64,000 bases of DNA, from the NCBI GenBank assembly GCA_965247995.1, contig OZ252041.1:1674001-1738000 (forward strand). Direction: 5' to 3'. A program made the position numbers and the translations under genes. This DNA comes from JASLZO01 sp965247995 (lineage in GTDB: Bacteria > Chloroflexota > Dehalococcoidia > UBA6926). The notes beneath the pieces were generated by a model. That model had not been told where the DNA came from. It ran no database searches and was given only the letters and a program-made list of their open reading frames with translations. Positions within the stretch are counted from its first letter, which is position 1; each line of letters opens with the position of its first letter. This document shows, piece by piece, positions 34,311-42,871 of this stretch.

Positions 34311-35531
34311 ATGATCCTTCCGTTGGATGGTGCCCGGGTTCTCGACCTTAGCGTCATGACGGCCGGCCCGTTCTGCACGCGGATGTTGGCCGATTATGGA
34401 GCCGATGTCATCAAGATTGAACCGCCCGCTGGCGACCCTGCTCGCCGCCATGGCCCGTTCTTCCATGACGAACCTAATGCTGAGAAGAGCGGCCTTTTCC
34501 TATTCCTTAATGCGAACAAACGCTCGATCACGCTGAATCCCGCGACGGAACGTGGCAGGCTGATTGTTCTCGAACTCGTCCGTGGAGCGGACATCGTCAT
34601 CGAGAACTTCAAGCCGGGTGTCATGGCTGAGCTTGGGCTTTCGTATGAGGAGCTCCGGGCGGCGAATCCCCGAATCGTGGCTACATCCGTCACGAATTTC
34701 GGCCAGGATGGTCCGTACCGCGATTGGGAAGCGACTGATCTCACGCTCTACGCGATGGGCGGGTCCATGCTCGCCAGCGGCGATCCCGACCTAGAACCGG
34801 TTAAGACCGCCGGTCAGATGGCCAGCTACCACGCAGGCTATTGTGCGGCCCTGGCGACCGCCATCGCGCTATGGAAGGCGGAGCGGACCGGGGAGGGCGA
34901 TCATCTCGACGTCAGTTTCTTTGAGACCGCAATGCAGTCGACCGATAGCAGGTTGCTCCGGATCCTCGGGTATCAATACAACAACAACACCGTGACGCCA
35001 CGGATGTCGATGGCCGCGACCATAGGTCTGGGGACCGGTGTGTATCCGTGTGCGGACGGGTATTTCGAGCTGACAGCCGGGGTGGCGATGTTCGAGCGGA
35101 TCGCACGGATGATCGGTGCCGACCATCTGTTCGAGGACCCCAATTGGAACAACGCCGCGGCACTGGCGGTTCCGGAGCGGGCGGATGAGTTCGATGCGCT
35201 GCTGGTTCCATGGTGTTTGGAGCGGACGAAAGACCAGATCCGTGAGGCGTGCATGGAGTACGGGGTCTTGGGGGCGGCCGTGAACACGGTCGCGGACCTT
35301 TTGGAGGACATCAGCTTCGAGAGCCGGGGCTTCTTCCAGGAGATCGATCACCCTGTCGTGGGGCCTCTGAGGTACCCGGGGTATAACTTCCGCATCCACA
35401 CGGTAGACGGGGAGCCGATGCCGGAGCGGCGGGGGGCGCCGCTGCTCGGGGAGCATACGGTCGAAGTGCTGCGGGAAGTGGGAGTCGAGGGAGCAGAGAT
35501 TGCCCGGCTAAGGTCGCAGGGCGTGATCTAA
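34311..35531 (+). CDS. CaiB/BaiF family CoA-transferase (family III)
   Basis: A 406-aa class III CoA-transferase, moving CoA between organic acids through an aspartyl-CoA intermediate. The family shape is clear: PLDGARVLDLSVMTAGPFCTRMLADYGADVIKIEPPAGD at the start, DIVIENFKPGVMAELGLSYEELRAANP, then GPYRDWEATDLTLYAMGG, in which Asp143 aligns with the catalytic Asp. A small domain with LVPWCLERTKDQI follows. Substrate unknown. It directly precedes a second family III gene (23 bases between), so they probably act together or on related acids. Confidence 0.92.
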   Translation: MILPLDGARVLDLSVMTAGPFCTRMLADYGADVIKIEPPAGDPARRHGPFFHDEPNAEKSGLFLFLNANKRSITLNPATERGRLIVLELVRGADIVIENFKPGVMAELGLSYEELRAANPRIVATSVTNFGQDGPYRDWEATDLTLYAMGGSMLASGDPDLEPVKTAGQMASYHAGYCAALATAIALWKAERTGEGDHLDVSFFETAMQSTDSRLLRILGYQYNNNTVTPRMSMAATIGLGTGVYPCADGYFELTAGVAMFERIARMIGADHLFEDPNWNNAAALAVPERADEFDALLVPWCLERTKDQIREACMEYGVLGAAVNTVADLLEDISFESRGFFQEIDHPVVGPLRYPGYNFRIHTVDGEPMPERRGAPLLGEHTVEVLREVGVEGAEIARLRSQGVI

Positions 35532-35554
35532 AGCGCCGCGAAGAGAGGTTGACC

Positions 35555-36889
35555 GTGACATCCGAACAACCGAATCCTGCGCCGCGGCCGCTGTCAGGGT
35601 TGCCGCTCGAAGGCATCCGAATCCTCGATATCACCGTCGTGTGGGCGGGCCCATACGGGACGATGCAGCTCGCCGACTGGGGAGCCGAAGTCATCCGCGT
35701 GGAGTCGACGCAACGGATGGCGACGAGCACGCGGGGGGATATGGCGCACCCGCCGTCGGCGATGTACCGGCGCGGAAGCGCGCTCGGCTACGCGCAGAAC
35801 GATGGTGGCGAGCGGCCGTGGAACCGTCACTCGATATTCAACTCGAATAGCCGGAACAAGCTCAGCGTGACGGTGGACATGACGACCACCGAGGGGCAGG
35901 AGGTGTTCGAGGAGCTGGTACGGCGGTCGGACGGGTTGGTGGAGAACAACGTGCCAGTGAGCATGGAGCGGCTCGGGGTCACGTGGGAACGGCTGTCGAG
36001 TATCAACCCAAAGTTCGTGCTGGTGCGGCAACCGGCATTCGGGTTAGACGGCCCGTACAAGAACTACCGCACGTGGGGCAACCATATGGAGTCGCTCTCT
36101 GGGCATCCGGCGCTCCGAGGGTATCCGGACGAGGACTTGGAACGTGCTGCGAGTGGGGTGCCATCGGACGCCTCCGGGGGCATCGGCGGGGCTTTAGCCA
36201 TGATGATGGGCCTGCGCTATCGGGAGCGGACCGGGAAAGGCGCGATGATCGAGGTGCCGACGGCCGAGAACTTCGTTCCGTTCCTCGGCGACTTCATCAT
36301 GGACTATACGATGAATGGCCGGATGCACGAGAAGCTGGCGAACCAACACCTCTACTGGGCGCCACACAACGTGTATGCGTGCGCCGGGCACGACCGGTGG
36401 GTCACGATCGCGTGCCGGAATGACGAGGAATTCCAACGGCTCTGTGCTGAGATGGGACAGGCGGAGTTAGCGTTCGATCAACGGTTCCGCGACAGCCTGA
36501 ATAGGTGGCGGAACCGCGCGGAGCTGGACCGAGTGATCGCGGATTGGACCGGCGATCAGGACCATAAGGACGTGATGCACCGGCTCCAGAAGGTCGGCGT
36601 TTCGGCGGGGGCGGTCCTGGACGAAGGAGATGCGCTGGCCGATCCCCACCTGGCCGACCGCGGCTTCTTTGAGACACTGGTTCACCCGGAGATCGATGGG
36701 GAATACCGGCACCCCGGTCCGCTGTTTCAGATGGCATCAATGCGGAACCATCTCTGGCGACATGCGCCGAGGCTTGGCGAGGACAACGAGTACGTCTACA
36801 AGACGATCCTTGAATTCTCCGACGAGAAGTACGCGGAGTTTGAGGCTCAAGGCCATATCGGGATGGACTACGACCCTTCCGTCCCGTGA
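35555..36889 (+). CDS. CaiB/BaiF family CoA-transferase (family III), second copy
   Basis: A 444-aa family III member. GLPLEGIRILDITVVWAGPYGTMQLADWGAEVIRVE begins the Rossmann part, and VENNVPVSMERLGVTWERLSSINPKFV follows. At the place of the catalytic Asp it reads YRTWGNHMESLSG, with Asn or His instead of Asp, so its catalysis may differ. Either it uses another residue or it acts as a non-catalytic partner of its neighbour. I prefer GTG 35555 (GAGAGG seven bases upstream) to the TTG six bases earlier. Probably co-transcribed with the preceding gene. Confidence 0.9.
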   Translation: MTSEQPNPAPRPLSGLPLEGIRILDITVVWAGPYGTMQLADWGAEVIRVESTQRMATSTRGDMAHPPSAMYRRGSALGYAQNDGGERPWNRHSIFNSNSRNKLSVTVDMTTTEGQEVFEELVRRSDGLVENNVPVSMERLGVTWERLSSINPKFVLVRQPAFGLDGPYKNYRTWGNHMESLSGHPALRGYPDEDLERAASGVPSDASGGIGGALAMMMGLRYRERTGKGAMIEVPTAENFVPFLGDFIMDYTMNGRMHEKLANQHLYWAPHNVYACAGHDRWVTIACRNDEEFQRLCAEMGQAELAFDQRFRDSLNRWRNRAELDRVIADWTGDQDHKDVMHRLQKVGVSAGAVLDEGDALADPHLADRGFFETLVHPEIDGEYRHPGPLFQMASMRNHLWRHAPRLGEDNEYVYKTILEFSDEKYAEFEAQGHIGMDYDPSVP

Positions 36890-36933
36890 TCCGATGCCCG
36901 ATCGTGCCACCGCGTTTCGAGGGAACGCTTCCG

Positions 36934-37179
36934 CTAAGGAGAGGCGTTACCTGAATCGCCGACGGCGGCGAGAAGGTCAACCATCGCCCATGTCTGTGCG
37001 GTCGCATACATGATCGGCAGTAGCTGAACCGGTTCGGCGCCTTCCAACCCAGACAGGAAAACGTCGAGCAATCCGTGCTCGTCAGCGACACTGTCCGGGT
37101 CGCCCATCGCAAGCACCAGTTGGTCGCGCCGCCGGACAAACGCGCGCTTCCATTCTTCGACCAGTCCTTCGTACGTCAT
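36934..37179 (-). CDS. Small hypothetical protein, 81 aa
   Basis: An 81-aa acidic, helical protein without membrane segment (TYEGLVEEWKRAFVRRRDQ at the N-terminus, VQLLPIMYATAQTWAMVDLLAAVGD at the C-terminus). I do not recognise the family. It is convergent with the CoA-transferase gene and divergent from the tetR gene. Support rests on the intact frame and non-random composition; a larger overlapping frame (36402-37139) on the same strand is Arg/Ser-rich and unconvincing. Confidence 0.5.
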   Translation of the reverse strand: MTYEGLVEEWKRAFVRRRDQLVLAMGDPDSVADEHGLLDVFLSGLEGAEPVQLLPIMYATAQTWAMVDLLAAVGDSGNASP

Positions 37180-37311
37180 CTCTGTGCGTGTCCCCTTTCA
37201 CGTTCGCGGTAGGGCTCAATGGTACGGGGACAGCGCTGATGTCAACCTCGCGGGCGACAGCTACTCATAGTTCTTGAGCCGCGGCCCGCGCCGCTCTACA
37301 ATTCAACTACC

Positions 37312-37327
37312 GACTGACCAGTCAGTC
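37312..37327. promoter_or_regulatory. Palindromic operator upstream of tetR
   Basis: GACTGAC (37312-37318) and GTCAGTC (37321-37327) are perfect complements around a two-base centre, the size and form of many TetR-family operators. It lies four bases before the GGAGG ribosome site of the tetR gene. It therefore probably mediates autoregulation and control of the downstream ubiD-ubiA-ubiX genes. Confidence 0.65.
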
Positions 37328-37341
37328 TTTGGAGGATCAAA

Positions 37342-37983
37342 CTGGCCAAGGGTTCGACTACGATTGCAGAGCGCGAGCGACCATCCGGAAAGGACGCGAC
37401 ACGGGAGCGCATCTTGGATGCGGCGGCGTCCGTGTTCGCTGCGGCGGGATACCACGGTGCGAGTGTCGACGACATCGCCACTCAATCCGGGTCGTCCAAG
37501 GGGTCGATCTACTTCCACTTCCCGGGAAAGCAGGAGATCTTCTTCGCTCTAGTCAATCGCTTCGCCGACGGGTTGCTAGAAGCAAGTCAACACGCGCTCT
37601 CGGAGCCCAATAGTGGAGCGGAGCGCGCCAGCCGCGCGATTGAGGCTGTGTTGCGGACCGTCGCGAAACACAGGGTGCTCGCAAAGGTGCTTCTCGCTAG
37701 CGGGGTCGGCTTAGGACCTGCGTTCGATCAGACGTTGATGGCGCTCCATACACGGTTCGCGAAAGCGATTCAGCGCCACCTTGATGACGCTGTCTCGGCC
37801 GGGACTCTCCCCGAACAGGACACGGAGCTAGCAGCCTACGCGTGGATAGGCGCGTTGAATGAGATCGTCCTTCGCTGGTTGTACATTGGGACCCCGGAGC
37901 AGCTGGAAACAGCGGCTCCAGCGCTCCAACGCCTCTTACTGGGTGGAGTCGCACGAGCCGATCGCGCAGCGCCGCGGGATTAG
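37342..37983 (+). CDS. TetR family transcriptional regulator (probable CTG start)
   Basis: A 213-aa TetR-type repressor. The helix-turn-helix is intact: RILDAAASVFAAAGYHGASVDDIATQSGSSKGSIYFHFPGKQEIF. A helical ligand-binding domain follows, with the C-terminal TetR_C-like EIVLRWLYIGTPEQLETAAPALQRLLLGG. No ATG, GTG or TTG occurs between the in-frame stop at 37315 and TTG 37414, which would remove helix 1. The CTG at 37342 lies six bases after a perfect GGAGG, so I take it as start. Six bases separate its stop from the ubiD gene. It probably senses a quinone precursor or a lipophilic compound; ligand is unknown. Confidence 0.88.
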   Translation: MAKGSTTIAERERPSGKDATRERILDAAASVFAAAGYHGASVDDIATQSGSSKGSIYFHFPGKQEIFFALVNRFADGLLEASQHALSEPNSGAERASRAIEAVLRTVAKHRVLAKVLLASGVGLGPAFDQTLMALHTRFAKAIQRHLDDAVSAGTLPEQDTELAAYAWIGALNEIVLRWLYIGTPEQLETAAPALQRLLLGGVARADRAAPRD

Positions 37984-37989
37984 CCGAAC

Positions 37990-39465
37990 ATGCCGGACGC
38001 ACAACGGTCATATCGCGATCTGCACGAGTTCATTTCGTTCCTCGAAGACCGGGACCAATTGGTGCGCGTTAAGCCGCAAGTCACCTGGGACCTGGAGATC
38101 ACCGAGATCACGGATCGGACCGTTAAGTCTGGCGGCCCTGCATTGCTATTCGAGAACGTCGAGGGGTACGACACACCGGTGTTGATCAACACGTTCGGAT
38201 CAGCTCAGCGGGCGGCATGGGCTCTCGGGGTAGATGAGTTGGACAATCTGCAGGGCAGGGTGGAAGAGGCGCTGCGACTGACACAAGGACCACCATCAGG
38301 ATTCATGGACAAGCTGCGGATGCTTGGCGATCTGGCGCGCCTTGCTCGGATCGGGCCAACACGCGCGGAGGAACCGCCGTCCCAACAAATCATTCAGGTG
38401 GACGAAGAGGTCGACTTGTTCCAGCTTCCCGCGCTGAGGTGCTGGCCGGAGGACGCGGGCCGCTATATCACGCTTCCCCTAGTCATTTCGAAGGACCCGG
38501 AGTCCGGTGTCCACAACCTCGGCATGTATCGCATGCAGGTATTTGACCGAAACACCACGGGTATGCACTGGCAGACCCACAAGGTGGGCACGCACCACCA
38601 GCGTATGGAAGCCGCCCGCGGGTCCGAGCGCATGGAAGTCGCGGTCGCGCTCGGTGCTGACCCCGCCACAGTCTGGTCCGGTTCTGCCCCATTGCCGCCG
38701 GACGTCAGCGAATATCTGCTCGCGGGGTTCCTCCGTGGGAAACCCGTCCCAGTTACGAAGGGAGTCACCGTCGATCTCGACGTTCCGGCCGAAGCGGAGT
38801 ACGTGCTCGAGGGGTATGTTGATCCTTCGGAGACACGGACCGAAGGCCCCTTCGGTGATCACACCGGCTACTACTCGATGGACTCGCCGTATCCAGTGTT
38901 CCACGTAACCACGATCACGCGACGAAGGGACCCGATCTACCCGACTATCGTCGTCGGCCGGCCGGTCCAGGAAGACTATTGGATGGGCAAGGCGACTGAG
39001 CGGCTGTTCCTGCCGCTCATGCGGATGATCCTGCCTGAGATCGTCGATGTGAATATGCCCGCGGAAGGCATATTCCATAATCTCGTCATCGTTTCCATGA
39101 AGAAGGAGTATCCGGGCCATCCGCAAAAGGTTGCGTACGGGCTCTGGGGCATGGGCTTGATGATGCTCGCGCGGGCGGTTGTCTTGGTCGATGAAGACAC
39201 AAACGTCCATGACCTCTCCCAGGTCGCTTGGCGTGTCACGAACAACATCGATGGCCGGCGCGATGTGTTCTTCGCCGACGGGCCGGTGGACGACCTCGAT
39301 GTCGGCTCCCCATTGCAAAGGTTCGGCACCAAGATCGGCGTGGACGCAACTCGTAAGACGGACGCCGAAATGCGTGACGGCAAGCGGTGGATGCCGGACA
39401 TCGTCATGACCCCGGAGGTCAAGGCCCTCGTAGACCGCCGTTGGGAGACCTACGGGATCTCATGA
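37990..39465 (+). CDS. UbiD family decarboxylase (probable menaquinone-pathway MqnL type)
   Basis: A 491-aa prenyl-FMN-dependent decarboxylase. The family features are YRDLHEFISFLEDRDQLVRVKPQVTWDLEITEITDR at the start, GPALLFENVEGYDTPVLIN, and the cofactor-binding region with GPFGDHTGYYS, where Glu residues of TEGPFGDHTG belong to the E-R-E catalytic set. UbiD enzymes need prenylated FMN made by UbiX. In the futalosine route the UbiD homologue decarboxylates prenylated 1,4-dihydroxy-6-naphthoate. The order ubiD-ubiA-ubiX here matches that seen in Streptomyces (SCO4490-4492). The substrate assignment is inference. Confidence 0.88.
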   Translation: MPDAQRSYRDLHEFISFLEDRDQLVRVKPQVTWDLEITEITDRTVKSGGPALLFENVEGYDTPVLINTFGSAQRAAWALGVDELDNLQGRVEEALRLTQGPPSGFMDKLRMLGDLARLARIGPTRAEEPPSQQIIQVDEEVDLFQLPALRCWPEDAGRYITLPLVISKDPESGVHNLGMYRMQVFDRNTTGMHWQTHKVGTHHQRMEAARGSERMEVAVALGADPATVWSGSAPLPPDVSEYLLAGFLRGKPVPVTKGVTVDLDVPAEAEYVLEGYVDPSETRTEGPFGDHTGYYSMDSPYPVFHVTTITRRRDPIYPTIVVGRPVQEDYWMGKATERLFLPLMRMILPEIVDVNMPAEGIFHNLVIVSMKKEYPGHPQKVAYGLWGMGLMMLARAVVLVDEDTNVHDLSQVAWRVTNNIDGRRDVFFADGPVDDLDVGSPLQRFGTKIGVDATRKTDAEMRDGKRWMPDIVMTPEVKALVDRRWETYGIS

Positions 39466-40358
39466 CCATCCGGCACGCCCCGCCGCTCGCTCGCCCCTGG
39501 TCGGCAATGGGAAGGACCGGCTTACTGCTTGATTCGATCCGGTTCGAACACTCCGTCTTCGCGCTCCCATTTGCCTATCTGGGGATGATCCTCGCGGCCA
39601 ATGGATTACCCACCGGGGGCCAAGTACTGTGGATCACCGTCGCGATGGTGGCCGCCCGGACACTCGCGATGAGCACCAACCGGCTTGTCGACCGGCGCAT
39701 TGACCTACTCAACCCGCGGACCGCAGGCCGGGCGCTGCCAGCGGGCCGTCTCCGGTCGAGGGAGATGTTCGCAATGGCGCTCCTCTCGCTCGTCGTGTTC
39801 CTGGTCGCCGCGGCCATGTTGAACACGCTGGCGTTGGTCTTGGCGCCAGTTGCCGCGGTCATCGTCGTCACCTACTCGTACTCCAAACGGTTCACGTGGT
39901 TGAGCCACTTTTGGTTGGGTTTTGCGGATGGCATCGCGCCAGCCGGCGGCTGGATCGGTGTGTCGGGAACGCTCCCGTGGGAGGCCGTCCTGTTGGCCTT
40001 CGCCGTCACGACCTGGGTTGCAGGATTCGATCTCATCTATCAGTGCATGGACCGTGACTTCGACATCGCGCACGGGCTTCACACGATCCCAGCTATCTGG
40101 GGGAACGGCGCAGCCCTGGTGTGGGCCAGGATCATGCACCTCGCGACGATCCTCTCACTCCTGTCGATGGGTGCTCTCGTTGCCCTCTCCTGGCCTTTCT
40201 ATGTCGGCGTCGCCATAGCGGCAGCATTGCTTACCTACGAGCACAGGCTTGTGAAGCCGAACGACCTTTCGAACGTTGGTGTTGCATTCTTCAACGTGAA
40301 CGGGTACATCGCCATTGCCGTGTTCGCGTTCACGGCGGTTGCCGTGGTTATGGGATGA
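39462..40358 (+). CDS. UbiA family prenyltransferase (probable menaquinone-pathway MqnP type)
   Basis: A 298-aa membrane prenyltransferase with about eight helices and both Asp-rich motifs: NRLVDRRIDLLNPRTAGRALPAG (NxxxDxxxD) and QCMDRDFDIAHGLHTIP (DxxxD). It attaches a polyprenyl chain to an aromatic acid in the membrane. Its ATG overlaps the ubiD stop by four bases (ATGA), so the two are coupled. With the neighbouring ubiD and ubiX genes it resembles the futalosine-pathway set, in which it would prenylate 1,4-dihydroxy-6-naphthoate. Confidence 0.9.
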   Translation: MTIRHAPPLARPWSAMGRTGLLLDSIRFEHSVFALPFAYLGMILAANGLPTGGQVLWITVAMVAARTLAMSTNRLVDRRIDLLNPRTAGRALPAGRLRSREMFAMALLSLVVFLVAAAMLNTLALVLAPVAAVIVVTYSYSKRFTWLSHFWLGFADGIAPAGGWIGVSGTLPWEAVLLAFAVTTWVAGFDLIYQCMDRDFDIAHGLHTIPAIWGNGAALVWARIMHLATILSLLSMGALVALSWPFYVGVAIAAALLTYEHRLVKPNDLSNVGVAFFNVNGYIAIAVFAFTAVAVVMG

Positions 40359-40362
40359 CCGA

Positions 40363-40980
40363 GTGAGCAGAAACACACTTCCCGTGATCGTCGGGATATC
40401 CGGGGGCAGCGGCGCGTTGGTCGCGAAGCGGATCGTCGACGTCTTGCTCAACGCTGATGTCCCAGTGATCATCACCGCGTCGAATGGCGGACGGCAGGTC
40501 TGGCAGCAGGAGATGGACAACAGCTTTGCTGACGCGGTACGTGAATGGACCGCCGACAAGCGGTTCGCCTATTACCCCGCGAATCAGATCGGAGCTCCGA
40601 TCGCCAGCGGCACACTGACGACCGGGGGAATGCTCGTGGTCCCCTGCAGCATGGCGACCGTGGCCGCGATCGCCACGGGGTTAGCGGACAACCTGCTGAG
40701 ACGCGCTGCCGACGTCACGCTGAAGGAGCGGAGGCCGCTGGTGCTGATGCCCCGAGAGACGCCACTTTCGGAGATCCACCTGCAGAACATGAGCACGCTA
40801 GCCCGCATGGGTGTCTCCATGGTGGTCCCTGCACCCGCTTTCTATCTGAAGCCACAGTCAGTAAGCGACATCGTCGAATACCTGGCGTGGAAGGCGATCG
40901 ATGCGCTCGGCATCGGCGTCAACTTGCCGGAGGTCTTGCGATATCGGGGCATGGGCGAGCAACGGGTTACCGAGGAATGA
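40363..40980 (+). CDS. ubiX: UbiX family flavin prenyltransferase (probable MqnM type)
   Basis: A 205-aa flavoprotein that prenylates FMN to make the cofactor of UbiD. Family motifs: VIVGISGGSGALVAKRIVDVL, then PIASGTLTTGGMLVVPCSMATVAAIATGLADNLLRRAADVTLKERRPLVLMPRETP and the LQNMSTLARMGV loop. I start at GTG 40363, immediately after the ubiA stop, where the family N-terminus begins. Required partner of the UbiD protein above. Confidence 0.93.
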   Translation: MSRNTLPVIVGISGGSGALVAKRIVDVLLNADVPVIITASNGGRQVWQQEMDNSFADAVREWTADKRFAYYPANQIGAPIASGTLTTGGMLVVPCSMATVAAIATGLADNLLRRAADVTLKERRPLVLMPRETPLSEIHLQNMSTLARMGVSMVVPAPAFYLKPQSVSDIVEYLAWKAIDALGIGVNLPEVLRYRGMGEQRVTEE

Positions 40981-41011
40981 AGGGTTCGATTGACGAATGG
41001 GAGGTGTCGTC

Positions 41012-42055
41012 TTGAGATCTTTTCCAGTATCGCTGTTATGGGGTCTGGCGATTGTCGTATTTGCGCTGCTAGCAGCGTGTGAGCCGGCAGCTGACGACGA
41101 GTCCGGAACCGAACCGGCCTCTGGCGGCACGGCCACCGCGGAGCCTTCCGGAATGATGGAGGAGGAAGCAGACGATACGGTCATTCGGATCGGTGTCCTC
41201 CCGATCATCGACGCTGTGCCCTTCTACGCGGCCGAAGAAACCGGGTTGTTCACGGAGGCTGGGCTCAACGTCGAGATCATTCCGTTCCAGAGCGCCCTGG
41301 AGCGGAACGTAGCCATCCAGGCCGGTGAGATAGACGCGCAGTTGTCCGACTTGATCTCCACTGGGATCCTCAATAAAGACGAACACACGCTAACCATCGT
41401 CAAGACCCTGTACCGTGCGAATGAACAACAGGCGATGATTTCGTTGATCGCCGGTAAGGACTCGGGGATTGCAGGCCCAAGCGATCTCGTTGGTCGACAA
41501 GTTGCGATCTCGCATAACTCGTTGATCGAGTATCACCTCGACCAGTATCTCGATGAGGCGGGAGTCGCACGCGACACCGTCGAGAAAGTCGAGGTCGCGG
41601 CGATCCCTATCCGCATGACCATGTTGAGCGAGGGACACATCGACGCGGCGGTCCTTCCGGAGCCCTTGACCACGCTCGCGGTTATGGGTGGAGGCACCGT
41701 CATTCTGGAGGACAAGGAGAGCCGCCTCGGCATGAGCGTGCTGGCTTTCCGTACCGATTTCTTGGCGGATCACGGCGGTCTTGTGCGCTCGTTGCTCGGG
41801 GTCCACGATCAAGCGGTGATGTTGATCAATGGCACGCCTGAGGACTACCGGCACTTGCTGTCCGATCGGGCTCGGCTCCCGGAGGTGCTCGAAGAGACGT
41901 TTGCGGTGCCGCCATTCCCGGTAGCGGACGTTCCAACCGAGGCCGAGATCCAACGTGCGTATGTATGGCTCGTTGAGAAGGATCTTGTTCCCGAGGCGAG
42001 GCCATACGCGCAGGTCGTCGACAACGGCTACCTCACGTCTGGTGGCGGCTCCTGA
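41012..42055 (+). CDS. ABC transporter substrate-binding lipoprotein (NMT1/THI5-like)
   Basis: A secreted lipoprotein of about 347 aa. The signal peptide ends in the lipobox LLAAC, followed by a Ser/Gly/Glu linker and the binding domain (IGVLPIIDAVPFYAAEETGLFTEAGLNVEIIPF, LVGRQVAISHNSLIEYHL, IDAAVLPEPLTTLAVMGGG). The NMT1/THI5 family binds pyrimidines, alkane sulfonates, nitrate, riboflavin or aromatic compounds. The best start is TTG 41012, seven bases after GGGAGG; ATG 40997 is an in-frame alternative without a ribosome site. It forms the first gene of an ABC importer directly after ubiX. Confidence 0.85.
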   Translation: MRSFPVSLLWGLAIVVFALLAACEPAADDESGTEPASGGTATAEPSGMMEEEADDTVIRIGVLPIIDAVPFYAAEETGLFTEAGLNVEIIPFQSALERNVAIQAGEIDAQLSDLISTGILNKDEHTLTIVKTLYRANEQQAMISLIAGKDSGIAGPSDLVGRQVAISHNSLIEYHLDQYLDEAGVARDTVEKVEVAAIPIRMTMLSEGHIDAAVLPEPLTTLAVMGGGTVILEDKESRLGMSVLAFRTDFLADHGGLVRSLLGVHDQAVMLINGTPEDYRHLLSDRARLPEVLEETFAVPPFPVADVPTEAEIQRAYVWLVEKDLVPEARPYAQVVDNGYLTSGGGS

Positions 42056-42130
42056 GGCAAGGCGGACGCCACCCGCGCCAACGAAGGGACAGCAATCGAC
42101 CAGCGACTCGAACGTGACCCCGTTGCCCGA

Positions 42131-42871
42131 TTGGACGGGGTCACGTTCCACTATCCGAACGGCCCGACGGTATTCGACGGCTTTTCTTGGGCGATGGCCC
42201 ACGGTGAGTCGTGGGCCATCATCGGCCCGTCGGGCTGTGGCAAGTCAACCCTGCTGTACCTGCTGGCTGGCCTCCTGATCCCAGACCGCGGGATGGTTGA
42301 GATCGCTGGGACGCGAGTCCAGGGGACCCGGTTTGACACTGGGTTGATTCTGCAGGACTACGGTCTGCTGCCGTGGGCGACTGCGATCGAAAACGTCCGG
42401 CTTGGACTGCGCATCCGCGGCCAGAAACAGACCTCGGAGACGGCAGCTGCGTGGCTGGAACGCGTGGGACTCGTGGCCCAGGCCCGCCGGTACCCAAGCC
42501 AGCTATCTGGAGGACAGCGGCAGCGTGTTGGCATTGCCAGGACCCTGGCGATGGACCCGGAATTGTTGCTCATGGACGAACCGTTCAGTTCCTTGGATGC
42601 CCTAACGCGTGAGTCGATGCAGGCGATCGCGCTGGAGCTCGGAATCGCGTCGACACGGAGTACCGTGCTAGTTACGCATGACATCGACGAGGCCGTCTTA
42701 TTGGGACGCCGCGTACTCGTGCTCGGCGTGAATAGGAACCAAGGTCGCGCTGTGATCGTCGACAACCCCGGGGCGGGGGACGCAGGGTACCGAGACCGTC
42801 CGGAGTTCCATGTCATGGGCCAAAGGGTCCGCGAAGCGGTGCGAGATCTTAGTGCCGGTGGGGAAGTATGA
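42131..42871 (+). CDS. ABC transporter ATP-binding protein (nitrate/sulfonate type)
   Basis: The ATPase of the importer: Walker A GPSGCGKSTLLYLLAG, Q-loop LILQDYGLLPW, signature LSGGQRQRVGIA, Walker B LLLMDEPFSSLDALT, and H-loop VLVTHDIDEA. It resembles SsuB/TauB. The true start is uncertain: the frame is open back to 42056, but holds no ATG or GTG. TTG 42131 leaves the first strand incomplete, while an ATC at 42095 follows AAGGGA by five bases and would restore the N-terminus. The gene ends with ATGA overlap with the permease. Confidence 0.88.
   Translation: MDGVTFHYPNGPTVFDGFSWAMAHGESWAIIGPSGCGKSTLLYLLAGLLIPDRGMVEIAGTRVQGTRFDTGLILQDYGLLPWATAIENVRLGLRIRGQKQTSETAAAWLERVGLVAQARRYPSQLSGGQRQRVGIARTLAMDPELLLMDEPFSSLDALTRESMQAIALELGIASTRSTVLVTHDIDEAVLLGRRVLVLGVNRNQGRAVIVDNPGAGDAGYRDRPEFHVMGQRVREAVRDLSAGGEV

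Noticed and set aside
36402..37139. 245-aa open frame on the minus strand
   Set aside because: Arg/Ser/Pro-rich and overlaps the CoA-transferase gene and the more plausible 81-aa frame.
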